The notes under the pieces: generated by a model
The model's database searches: none
The model's input: only the letters and a program-made list of their open reading frames with translations
What the model was told of the DNA's origin: nothing
NCBI GenBank assembly: GCA_902806595.1
Contig: CADCXC010000010.1
Coordinates: 1,922,001 to 1,986,000, forward strand
Direction: 5' to 3'
DNA length: 64,000 bases
Source of the DNA: Pyrenopolyporus hunteri
Taxonomy: Eukaryota > Ascomycota > Sordariomycetes > Xylariales > Hypoxylaceae
Program-made: the position numbers and the translations under genes
In this document: in pieces, positions 33,764 through 44,060 of the stretch
Position numbering within the stretch: the first letter of the stretch is position 1
Layout: each line of letters starts with the position of its first letter

Positions 33764-36700
33764 ATGGGCACGATGAAAGACGACGATGGCGATCCGCTCG
33801 CGACCTACCCAAGTCGATTATCGCCCGCGAGGTCCTCACGTAGCTATGGTAGCTATGAGACCGGCGAAGCCAGCACATCTACAGGCGTAAAGGGAGCCTC
33901 TACGGATAGTACGACTTTAGCCCAGTCCCATCATACCGATGTCGACGAACCGATCCCGAACCCTCATGCGCCGGATCAGGGACATAAAGACTTAGGCCAC
34001 GAAGCGCATAGGCGGCGCCGGTCACATAAACCTCGATCAAGTGGCGGGTTCCTCCTCCCTAATCCCCTACTTGACGAACCATCTAAGGCGATATCGGCGA
34101 GGCGGGATGATGGGCGTAGGCGATCGCGGATACCGGTTGACAACCATAAAGGAAAGGGGCTTCTGGACGTCCCAGGTAAACCCAACTCGACGGGTTTCTC
34201 CCAGACGGGACTAGGTATCGATGACCAGGAAACAAGGAGATCAAGCGATGGCCAGACAAGACGAGTACTAAGCCCGGCTCCTGACGAGGATAGAACGCGT
34301 AGCCAGGGCAGACGGGAGACTTCGAGGATCCCTAGCCCGCGACCAAGCACGGCGCCCCTCGATATGGATTCCACTCAGATCGTGAACATGGCTCTCAACC
34401 TGAGTGAGTCTAGACGTTTAGCAGAGAGAAGGAACGTGTCGAGTCCCATTCCTCCCCGCCTTGCTCAGCTCCCTGATAGCCCTGCTGGAGGTAGTCTTAA
34501 GCAGCACCTCCAGCAGCAGAGGAGAGCTTCTCGTGGTGTTTCGCCAAGACCTGACAAGACCCCAACGCCGCGGGCTGTGTCGACTTCGACAACGTCCAGC
34601 CCATTCCAGCCATCCTATGATGACGAGGGTGGCTATACGTATCATTTTTCATCTTCAACTCTTAGTCGAGCGCAGAAAGCAAAGGACTACCTTGAATTGA
34701 TGGCTCAGTATAGGAGGCTATTGCAGTTCCTTCCGCCCCTCAAACAAGACGGCCGCTCTCGGCCTTCGTCCTCAACGGCTTCTACAACCGCGGGGTCGAA
34801 CCCAGCCGCTGGAGCGTCCCAGGTCGTACTTGGGCGGCCGTACAACCCGCTCCAATACATTCGGAATCGTAAGGTCCGGGCTCGGGAACGCAAACCTATA
34901 GATGGGGAAGCCCAAGGCTTTTCAGACGTCTCAAGGGTGACGCGCTGGGTTGACGAAGCTGCTGCATTAGCAGCTACATCTGGCGCAGCATCTGGAACCT
35001 CGCTTCCTTCGTTCCCAGGCGCAGATCACAATGCTGACCCGGAGCAGCGCCCTTCTAATATACCTCGGCCTATCTCGATAGGGAAAAATAAACGATTTTG
35101 GAGCATCGATCCTGCGGATATGCTTGCGGACGCATACTGGCTGGAACAGGGAGATAATAAATATCTCATCGAAGACCGCCACTACTCAAAGATTTTCACT
35201 CAAAAACGAGATTCCCAAGTGCAGACGCCCCATCAACCGAACGAATCTGCCGCATCTGTTCTCTCACCATCTTCTAATAAGGAAGGCAACGTTGCCGATG
35301 TTGTTCCTACTTCTGAAACTGACCATATAAGCCCGACTAAAGTGGAGTTCGAGGTACCGCCCATAAGTGCACGAGATCGTGCTCGTCAGAGACTTCTGAA
35401 GGGGAAGCACCATAAGCCGAACAGTCTCTCCCACGGCCATGACTTTTTACGGCTTAGAAAAGGATCCTTGTCGGATACGTCAGATAGCGAGAGTGACCGC
35501 AAACGGCGGAATCGTAACGGTACTATCAGTGCCAGCGAGAGAGACCTACTTGAGAAGCAGATGATGGAGATGCTAGTGAAAGAGGTTAATAAGGAGCAGA
35601 AGGAGAAGACGAATTTGGATGAAGCTGACCGCGGGCACCTCAAGCAGCTGCCGTCGAGGATGGCAACTCCCGAGAAAACCTCTCAGACTCCGGAGCTGAT
35701 GCATAGCCGAAGAGGCTCGCGAGTAGACGTTATGGACCAGCTTGATAAGGTTGGCCGTGGAAGAGTACTACAAGGGTCTCCAATAGGATCGGGCCGCCCT
35801 AGTTTGGAAGTCCCCGGTCAAAGCTATAGGCTGTCGATGGAACTGGATTCTTCTAGGCCTGAATCGCCGGATAGGAGACCGCGAGGCGAAAATAATTACA
35901 TGCCGACTATTGGTATGGATCTTTCCCCGCCCAATAGCCGGCCGGGATCTCCCAGCAGGAAACCTTTCTCAAAGGTCAAGAATATATTCCGCGACCGTAG
36001 TAAGGAGCGAGAACGTGGCGCTGATCGCGTGTCCCGCGAGAAAGACGATAGGTTAGATAGCCCTGTCGAGCAGCCCGAACTGCTGAGTCCCTCGATTCTG
36101 AACCCAGAGAGGACGCAATCTCCTGATCGGCGTAGATCTAAGAGTCTCACACGCAAGATTATTCCGAGATCTACCAATGAGGGCCACAAATATCATCGTA
36201 GCGTGGGAAGCATCAAACTTAAACCTGACGAGCAGATCGGACTACGGAGTATCTTTAGAGGTGGCGCTAAATTGGATGGCATGATACGCGGGGGCGTTTC
36301 TAAAGTCACCGATCTCCTATGGAAGAAAGATTCCGACGGGGAGAGTACTTCGTCAACATCGTCGAGCGAAGACTCAGATGACGAGCCTAAAAGGGGTAGG
36401 AGGATTAGGGAGTCTATCACTTTGTCTCGTGGTAGTTCACGGCGACTGCGCGAAGAGAATCGCCAAGCTAATTATATGGATGTCTTACCTCCGTTTAAAT
36501 CAACGGCAGCCTCCCACGATAAGTCACGCTCCGAAGGGACGGATGCTCTTGCTCTGACCAGTACGACGCGGCCTCCGAGGTCGCCGCGTTTTGACCGGCT
36601 TAAGCCACCTCGCATCGACATTCGCAAGGCCTCACCTCCCTCAGAATTTGAACACACAAAATCTCATCTGCTACGCGATTCAGACATTTCTGATGCGGAA

Positions 36701-37510
36701 TCGCGCTCAGGCACAAACGGATATAAGTCGCCAAGTCCGTCGAAGGACCTCGGCGAGATCTTCCCTCCGACAGCTTCTCAACCTCTAGCAAACCGGCCGC
36801 AGATTAGCGCTAGAACCATGTCACAGGGCGCCCGCCACTGGTCTATCTCGAACCGTAGCTCCTCACCTCAGGGCACCCGGCTCTCCAGGCGAGAAGTCGC
36901 CCGTCTCCGCGCGCTAATCCTCTGCTCCGGCATCAAGGCAATGGAAATCTCTCGGCGCGTCCACGAGGTGTACCCGCTCTTCGCACCCGACAACAAAGCC
37001 GCGGGCTGTCTGCCCTGGACGGATATCAGCCAATTTGCGCCCGACGGCCAAACCCGCCTCACGGTGCCGGGAACACAGCTCTACCCCGCCGCGGCGCGCG
37101 CTCTTGCCGCTAACATCGAGCGCTCGATCCGAGCCTCGGAAACCAGCACGGCGCGGTTCACAGCTGAGACCGCACCCACCCTACACCGTCGCGTTGAGGC
37201 GCTGCACGACCGCGTCGGCGGCGACCTTGCGGAGATGACGCGCCGCGCGGCCGACGAGGCCGACGACCTAGGCCGCGACCTTATGGATGGCCAGCGCCTG
37301 AAAGTCAAAAGCGTCACGGATACCATGGACAAGATGCTGCGGCGCCGCCGCCGCCGCTTCCGCTGGGTCCGCAGGGCTGGATGGCTCGCGGTCGAGTGGG
37401 TCCTTGTTGGCTTCATGTGGTACGTGTGGTTCGTGGTCATGCTGGCGCGTATTGTGCTTGGTGTTGGCAAGGGCGTGGTCGGCGTGGCGAGGTGGTTGCT
37501 TTGGTTGTAG
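33764..37510 (+). CDS. large disordered protein with conserved blocks and C-terminal membrane segment
   Basis: Single exon, 1248 aa, starting at the first ATG (MGTMKDDD). Roughly the first 280 residues are Ser/Arg/Pro-rich and disordered. Better-conserved-looking blocks follow: LSRAQKAKDYLELMAQYRRL (about 300-325), YNPLQYIRNRKVRARERKPI, KRFWSIDPADMLADAYWLEQ (about 445), a long Ser/Arg region with an acidic SSSEDSDDE, IGLRSIFRGGAKLDGMI (about 825), then an ordered C-terminal domain from LILCSGIKAMEISRRVHEVY (about 1050). An Arg run (RRRRRRFRW) precedes ~40 hydrophobic, Trp-rich residues at the very C terminus (about 1206-1248), probably one or two membrane passes. Typical of Pezizomycotina-wide proteins of unknown function; I cannot name it. 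Tail anchoring with a cytosolic bulk is the likely topology. Confidence 0.85.
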   Translation: MGTMKDDDGDPLATYPSRLSPARSSRSYGSYETGEASTSTGVKGASTDSTTLAQSHHTDVDEPIPNPHAPDQGHKDLGHEAHRRRRSHKPRSSGGFLLPNPLLDEPSKAISARRDDGRRRSRIPVDNHKGKGLLDVPGKPNSTGFSQTGLGIDDQETRRSSDGQTRRVLSPAPDEDRTRSQGRRETSRIPSPRPSTAPLDMDSTQIVNMALNLSESRRLAERRNVSSPIPPRLAQLPDSPAGGSLKQHLQQQRRASRGVSPRPDKTPTPRAVSTSTTSSPFQPSYDDEGGYTYHFSSSTLSRAQKAKDYLELMAQYRRLLQFLPPLKQDGRSRPSSSTASTTAGSNPAAGASQVVLGRPYNPLQYIRNRKVRARERKPIDGEAQGFSDVSRVTRWVDEAAALAATSGAASGTSLPSFPGADHNADPEQRPSNIPRPISIGKNKRFWSIDPADMLADAYWLEQGDNKYLIEDRHYSKIFTQKRDSQVQTPHQPNESAASVLSPSSNKEGNVADVVPTSETDHISPTKVEFEVPPISARDRARQRLLKGKHHKPNSLSHGHDFLRLRKGSLSDTSDSESDRKRRNRNGTISASERDLLEKQMMEMLVKEVNKEQKEKTNLDEADRGHLKQLPSRMATPEKTSQTPELMHSRRGSRVDVMDQLDKVGRGRVLQGSPIGSGRPSLEVPGQSYRLSMELDSSRPESPDRRPRGENNYMPTIGMDLSPPNSRPGSPSRKPFSKVKNIFRDRSKERERGADRVSREKDDRLDSPVEQPELLSPSILNPERTQSPDRRRSKSLTRKIIPRSTNEGHKYHRSVGSIKLKPDEQIGLRSIFRGGAKLDGMIRGGVSKVTDLLWKKDSDGESTSSTSSSEDSDDEPKRGRRIRESITLSRGSSRRLREENRQANYMDVLPPFKSTAASHDKSRSEGTDALALTSTTRPPRSPRFDRLKPPRIDIRKASPPSEFEHTKSHLLRDSDISDAESRSGTNGYKSPSPSKDLGEIFPPTASQPLANRPQISARTMSQGARHWSISNRSSSPQGTRLSRREVARLRALILCSGIKAMEISRRVHEVYPLFAPDNKAAGCLPWTDISQFAPDGQTRLTVPGTQLYPAAARALAANIERSIRASETSTARFTAETAPTLHRRVEALHDRVGGDLAEMTRRAADEADDLGRDLMDGQRLKVKSVTDTMDKMLRRRRRRFRWVRRAGWLAVEWVLVGFMWYVWFVVMLARIVLGVGKGVVGVARWLLWL

Positions 37511-38611
37511 ATGCTTGGCTGTCTGGCTATCTGTATCATGTAGGGAGAGAGAAGTGTAAGGAAAGTACACTTGTGAAAGCGAAGGAGAAGAAGGGGGAGC
37601 TATCGCACCGCGCTGCATTATTCTGGCTTTTTATCACGCGCTGAGCGGAGGATAAGAGGATTTAATATTTTGGACGAGGCTTTTGGTAATGATACCCCTG
37701 TGGTTGTATTTTCTTCCCCTCCACCTCCTTTTCTCTTTCGTGTTCTATTACCCCCTTTCTTATTTCTGTTTTATACAAGCTCACGGGACCGTGCCTAGCC
37801 CACGCTGGCGGTGTTTTCTTAGAACCAACATGTCCCGTCTTATGTAAACTGTTACTGTTATATTATATCTACCCACCTACCTGCCTCTCTGTCTTCCCTT
37901 GCCTCCATATCTCGTACCTTTCCCTTTGTGTATCTGTTTAATTTTCGTTTACATTCTGGCTGGCGTCTTTGCTCGTTGGGTGGGAGGAGGAGGAAGCGAA
38001 GCAGTAGAGGGACATGCATACCTTATTCTCGCGTACGCGGACTATTTTTCACCGGACTACCTAGCTGCCTACCTAGCGGGGATGGATTGGGGGAATAAAC
38101 GAAGCATTGCATTTCTAGGGTTGGAAAAATAAAGAAAGGGGATAGCGGGGATCTTTGTCTGTACGTGTACGAAGTGTACGCTTTTCTTACTACTTGCGTC
38201 ATTACCTGGTAGTTCGGGGGCTTGTTATTTCTTAACTTTAGCTGTAGGATTGTGTAATGATTATTAGTTGCTATTCTTGACGCTGAGAATGGGTTTGCGT
38301 ATAATTTGTTTGATGGACGTAATAAACCGTAGGAGGAATACCATGCCGTATCAGCCTACGTAGATGATGCTAGTGGAATAGGGGTAGCTACTGTCGTCTG
38401 ACTTGAGTGTTTATCAGCAATATGATAACTTGGGTATGATCTAAAATATAAATCTGAAAGTACAATATAGCGTGGAGTGTAGGCACGGGATGAAACCGAA
38501 TTAATTATCAATATTCTAGAGTACGCCTAATGTCGAAGGGCCAACCGCATAAAAGGGACAAAAAGTAAAAATACACGAAGAACCCCGTTCCCCCCCTTCC
38601 TTTGCACCTGT
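37511..38611. other. convergent intergenic spacer
   Basis: 3' ends of two convergent genes meet here. No further gene seen. Confidence 0.65.
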
Positions 38612-40853
38612 CTATTCGATCCTCTTCTTGCCCTCCTCTGCATTGAGGTAGCGCGCGGTGCTTAGACCGCGCTCGTGCCGGGCCACGAATGGGCCGAGCA
38701 GCATGTCCTTGCGGACGTTGGAGATGGCGTCTTGGTAGCCCTCGACAGCCCATGGCCGCGGGTTTAGTTTGGGCCAGTTGACCTGCGACGTTACGTATTA
38801 GCGAATATTCTTAAGAGGAGTATTTAGGTAGATTGTGTCGGAGGGAACTCACGTAAAGCATTCCATTATTAATGATAAAGTTGAAACACCAGCCGGCAAC
38901 GACCAACCAGAACAAGATGAATAGTCGGATGGTCCAGACGGCCGAGGTCGGCCCGCGCCTCGTGAAGAGGCCTACGAATATGAAGAATATGCTGAAAGCG
39001 AGGACATAGGGGATGCTCTGGATGAGGATGGGTCTGCGGTCCGCGAACACGAGGGACGAGCCGATGTTAGCGGCCGCGGGCTCGTAAGCGCCCAGGAAGA
39101 GGTCGAAGGCGTCCTGTCTGGGGCCGTCTCGGAAGTTGTTCAGGTAATATCGCATCACGGCCACCTTGCCGTCACCGAGAATACCTGCCTTAGTACGCTT
39201 GGCTAGACGCGTGATATCTGTCTTCATGGCGCCGGTACCTGCGTAAGAATTAGATACGGTGTCCGCGTTGTCGGCCCATATGTTCCGGAAAAGGAATTCG
39301 AAAGCTGGGTCTGCGGTGGCAAAGGTTTCGCCCTGCTGGAGGAGACCCAGGTCGACAAACATGCGGTCTAGCGTCCATCGAGCTAACATGCTCTGGACTA
39401 CGTTTGTACGGTCGAGGGAATCCATGCAGTTCGTCCTCACGACGCTGGTTTGGTAGTTCCTAGCCTCGAGACCGCCGTTAGCCGGCATGTCTACCCCGCG
39501 GAAATATTGCTGCGCGATAAGAGCTTCCTTGAGCTGTTCGACCAGAAGCATAGCCCGGTGCATCTGTAAGCCTCTAGTCTCATGGTGGAAGTCGAAATAG
39601 ACGTAATGAAGACGATCGAATTCCTGCTTCGAGGAGCTGGGCTCGATGGTATGGAACTTCTCATCGGTGATTGCATCGCTCTTGACCTTCTCTGTAGGCG
39701 ACGTAACGAGCATCTGGACCATCTGCTCGTAGGCGTCCTTTATTCGCTTCTCGCGGCCGCTCTGGTTGACCAGATTTACAAGGTAATTGTCTCCATAGAT
39801 ACGAATCTGCTCGTCGAAATGCTTCTTAGCAGCTGAGAGGGCTGTTTCGATGCCTCGAACCTGGAGCTTAGGGGTATACTTGAGGGCGTTGATCTCGGCC
39901 CAGTACACAGGAACGCTACCTCGCGTTTGGACGTAGGATAATACCTGCGTCTCTGCTCCTTCTGAAGTACGGAATTTCCCACTCTGCATGTCAGTGCTTC
40001 CAGCGTATCCACCTAGGCCCCGGCCTGTGTCGTTTAGGACGATAATTTGCTCAGTCTCGTTGTAGTTGGCAGCGTGTCCTTCCTCGTCAAGACCTCTAGT
40101 AAAGTATCTGGTTCCGGCTCGGTATCGCGCTTTGCGGGTGATTAGAACGAGGGTTAATGGCGTGTTCTTGAACGTTGTGGGTCGGATCTCGAGCGTGCCC
40201 CATATGACAGGTAGGATATAGGGGTCTGCGCCTGGTTGTGGCCCGGGTTGTGATCGGTTGCCCGTTCTACGAAAGTTGATGAGGTCGGTCTGCACAAATC
40301 TGTTCCAGAAAAAGCGATCGTCGGCTCGCATCCAGAGGGGACTTGAGACATCCATGCTAGCTTGTCTCTGGAAGCTGTTCGTAAGGTCTATTGAATAGGA
40401 GAAGTACATGGGTCCTCTCATAATATAGGTCTTGAGTAAGGACAGGAACTGATCCTCGTCGGGGTCGCGGATTTGTCGCTCGCGCATGGGAAGGAACTCG
40501 GTCGAGATGATCTTGTAGACCATGTGGCCCTTGAGACGGCCCATAGGCTGGCTTTTCGTAATGATGATGGCATATTTGTCTGCTCTACGTCAGCCTGACT
40601 AGTATGGAAACCGGTAAGCATGAGTGTCGGTCGTGGGGAGCATACCAAGTCTTAGTCGGATGAAGCCCAGTATACCAGCTATACTAGCGACGCGAGACAC
40701 GCGCTTCCCGGGGAAATGAGATGCTTCATTCAACCTGACATCTCCTGTAGGGCGATCGACAATAAGGGCCGGGGAATTAGGGGAAGAGGGCGAGGTGAAG
40801 GTATATGAATCAACGGCTACATGGAGGTTGATGTCCCTGAAGGGGAGGGTCAT
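38612..40853 (-). CDS. SAC1: Sac1-type phosphoinositide phosphatase
   Basis: Three exons: 40853-40646, 40579-38853 and 38782-38612; 701 aa. The Sac domain contains the catalytic CX5R(T/S) motif RTNCMDSLDRTN with nucleophile Cys at about residue 454, preceded by the family sequences VYWAEINALKYTPKLQVRG and YFDFHHETRG. Two hydrophobic hairpin segments follow near the C terminus (IPYVLAFSIFFIFVGLF and RLFILFWLVVAGWCFNFI), as in yeast Sac1, which is anchored in ER and Golgi membranes and hydrolyses PI4P. The last exon supplies VNWPKLNPRPW and a charged tail ending KKRIE. It is about 80 residues longer than yeast Sac1. Divergently arranged with the Rab5 gene. Confidence 0.95.
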
Positions 40854-41279
40854 GATGTGCTAGCTGTGCGTCGGCGATGGCCAGCACGCGGTCATAATAG
40901 GATTACAAGTGGTAATATAGAAAAGGAAGACAAAGTGTAAGGAGGGTGAGACGACAGCAGAAGGAAGTCGTTTTGGGTAATTTGAAGTGAACTGGCGCAG
41001 CTTTGACGGGCGTGATCCTTAAAGATCCCTAGGATCTGGAATCTGGAATTGGTTCGTCGGCCGTGATGAAATAAATGTACATCTGTATTTCCCAAAAAGG
41101 GATTTCGACAGATGGACTAGTCGCGAAAGTGCCAAGACTGAACGGGGGGCTGCGCACAAGCCACATATGACCTAGAACTGCGACAGAGCCGGAATCAACT
41201 AATCCCTGTTACATAATATGCAAGGCGGTCCCTTACCGTGCCGTGCCGACCTTCAGCACGGTACCTGCACTACATGTAT

Positions 41280-41325
41280 GTAGGTGGTATGTAGGTACCT
41301 AGGTACCGGTATACAGGTACGTACC
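41280..41325. repeat. TAGG/ACCT cluster
   Basis: GTAGGTGGTATGTAGGTACC, then TAGGTACCGG, ACAGGTACGT and ACC: dense copies of GGTACC and AGGTACCT in the SAC1/Rab5 promoter region. Confidence 0.8.
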
Positions 41326-41646
41326 TTGGCTGATGCCGTGCGTGCCTGCGCTAGGCAACATTAATTGAATTTGACTTTGGGCCATCAGACAAGGAACATT
41401 ATGCGATTATCCCACGGCCCTGATACCTAAGACGCTGTAATACCTAGGTGGTGAATCACGTGCTATATGCCTAGGATGCATGTATTCATCTAATCGATAC
41501 AAATTCACTACATGTAGCAGCCCAAAAGGCACTGACGACGTGGTGCTCCACAGTCGCTCACCTACTCAGCCACTCACCATTCAGAGCGCCTCTTTTAAAC
41601 AACCTTAGCCTTCCTTCAACCTCGCACGCTGCCAGGCCAAGGCAGT

Positions 41647-41666
41647 AATCAATCAATCAATCAATC
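41647..41666. repeat. (AATC)5 microsatellite
   Basis: Five perfect copies about 330 bases upstream of the Rab5 start codon. Confidence 0.95.
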
Positions 41667-41997
41667 ATCAGACTTACCCATCCTGCTGCTCTCCCAGCAA
41701 CACGACCTCTTGTTTTATCCGCCACATTTAATTTCACCTTTCCTCTAGAATCTGTCTTCCACCAGTGGGGTCTTAGATTTCTGTTCTCCGGGCTGCCGTT
41801 TGTTCTGCTTTTTCCCGTACTTCCTACTCGTCGATTCTATCTCCTCAACATTGACGATAAACAATTGTTGTCCGATAAGACAGACCCCATCGTGTCCTAG
41901 TTATCAACCGCCGCCTCTGCCTCTCCTCTCGATTCATATCGTACCGACTTTAATCTTTCCAAACCTTCCCAAGACATCTTCTGATCCCAGAGCTACT

Positions 41998-42915
41998 ATG
42001 GCTTCTCGACCTGGGCCCGCAGCCAGAGGTGGCATGACTGGCCGCTTCGCGCAGTTCAAGTTGGTGTTACTAGGTATGAATTATGAATGACAGCCTAGGG
42101 GTTGGGCCTTTGCTCGAATTGCTTGCTAATAAAAGTACAGGAGAATCTGCGGTCGGAAAGGTATTTAACCATCCTGTAGCATCTTTACCGTAGGGCTGCG
42201 TCGTTCGCTAACTTTAAGAAAATAGAGCTCTATAGTCTTGAGATTCGTTAAGGTGAGTAGCATCTAGCCGTAACATGCCCGTGCAAAAGGCACCCGAACT
42301 TACGGTCCCTTAGGATCAATTCGATTCGTATCGCGAGTCAACCATCGGCGCTGCCTTCCTGACGCAAACGATCTCCTTGGACGAGAATACTACCGTTAAG
42401 TTCGAGATCTGGGATACCGCTGGTCAGGAACGATACAAGTCCCTTGCGCCTATGTACTACCGAAATGCGAACTGCGCTGTTGTCGTCTACGATATTACCC
42501 AATCCGTACGTCTGCTTGGAACAAAGAGATGACACCATTTATTGGGCTGACGTGATGAATATAGGCATCCCTCGACAAGGCTAAGGCGTGGGTGAAGGAA
42601 TTACAAAGACAAGCAAACGAGAATATCATTATTGCCCTCGCAGGAAATAAGCTGGATTTAGTCAACGAACAGCCCGATAAGCGAGCCGTCTCAACCGCCG
42701 ATGCTGAGGCTTACGCGAACGAGGCAGGATTGCTGTTCTTCGAGACTTCGGCAAAGACTGCAGAGAACGTGCGAGAATTATTCACTGCTATCGCGAAGAA
42801 GCTGCCGCTCGACCAAGTCGGCCCTCGACATACCAGGCCGGGGCAGCGACCCGGAGGCGTGAGCTTGGCACCGGAGGGCGCGAACACACAATCGGGAGGG
42901 CCTTGCGCATGCTAG
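41998..42915 (+). CDS. ypt5: Rab5-family small GTPase (Ypt5/Vps21)
   Basis: Five exons: 41998-42073, 42141-42160, 42226-42252, 42314-42505 and 42565-42915; 221 aa. Two microexons of 20 and 27 nt encode the P-loop. The joined protein has GESAVGKS (residues 26-33), switch I with ESTIGAAFLTQT (the Rab5 form), WDTAGQERYKSLAPMYYRNA, GNKLD (132-136) and ETSAK. It ends PCAC, a CxC-type site for double geranylgeranylation. Rab5 proteins direct early endosome fusion and recruit the Vps34 PI3-kinase complex. The start follows a CT-rich leader. Intron positions around the P-loop are typical of filamentous fungi. Confidence 0.96.
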
Positions 42916-44060
42916 TGGCGTTTTCGGATGCTGCTGAACCGTGTTGGGGTCTGGTGCAATGAAGAGCTGGGAGTTCCCCGGAGTATATTACTTCTTCTGG
43001 TACTAGGCTGGCTACTCAATCTTGTGCCACTGTTCTCGTGGCTCCGGTGCGATGCTCGAGTGAGAGTACTCGACCAGTCGTCGGGTGACTGCGAGGCCCT
43101 TTAAGATTTTCATCATCCCCGATACGACCTGCAAGAGAGACCGGACGCGTTTAAGAAGCATGATGACGGGCGTAGGAATGCTCAAGTGTATATTTCATTT
43201 GGAGTTTCGTGGCAGGAGGGCATACGTTTTTTTAATACTTGAATTTTTGTCGATCGAGTTCTCGAGACACAAACTCGGCCGCCTGCCGCCTTGCGAGTCG
43301 GTTACATGGCCGATATGGAGAGGTACGCACGATGGCGGCCTAGGACGAACTTGGGCTGAGACTGAACGAGGCCGAGCTGGTACTTATATAGCTCGACGAA
43401 TAATGCAATAGAGCAACATTTCTTAACGATTTTGGGTGTTATACATTTCTCATTCATGGGACGACGAATCCCGGCCTTACTATTTAGCAGCCGACTTAGT
43501 GAGATCGGATGCTAAGATAGGTACATTGATTTAGCGGAGTTTAAAGCATTAATTAACAACCTAATTCGCTAATTCGAAGCTATGTTCTAGTACCTTACCG
43601 ATAGTAAAGCTCCCGATGGGTGCCTATCCGTTAGCTGGGGCTAGGATATTGATTCATGTGTTTGAAAACGTCCGTAACGTCCGTAACATCGTCCTCGCGC
43701 GTGAGATGAGATGTTCCCGTGCTATTAATATTATGTGAATATTGCATCGGACGTTACATGATGATCTCGTCTATTACATAATACCTAGGTACATACGTGA
43801 GGGCCGGGTCCCACTAACCTTGGCACTCTCAGGTCCCACTGGACCGAAGCCTGCACTTGCCGGGATTGTTCCTCTGCCCAACGTAATAACTTACCTCGAA
43901 AGACGTGCAGCTTTTTTAAAAAAAAGAAAAAAAAGAAGAAAAAGAAAAAAGAGAAAAGCTTCCCCGAGGTTTTTACATCACATAATCCCTCGTGGCACGA
44001 CAACGCCAAAATCACAACATTGCAACGACACTCGCACTTTGAAGGCTTATCGATGCCCTC
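42916..44060. other. intergenic spacer
   Basis: Contains a duplicated AACGTCCGT element near 43670-43690 and a ~40-base A/G-rich tract (about 43917-43955) close to the MIC60 promoter. Open frames here have no domain support. Confidence 0.55.

Larger units (their letters stand above)
40854..41997. promoter_or_regulatory. divergent promoter region SAC1 / Rab5
   Basis: The 1.1-kb region separates two head-to-head trafficking genes. It contains the ACCT/AGGT cluster at 41280-41325, an (AATC)5 repeat and a long pyrimidine-rich leader (about 41680-41990) just before the Rab5 ATG. Shared control is possible but not shown. Confidence 0.5.
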
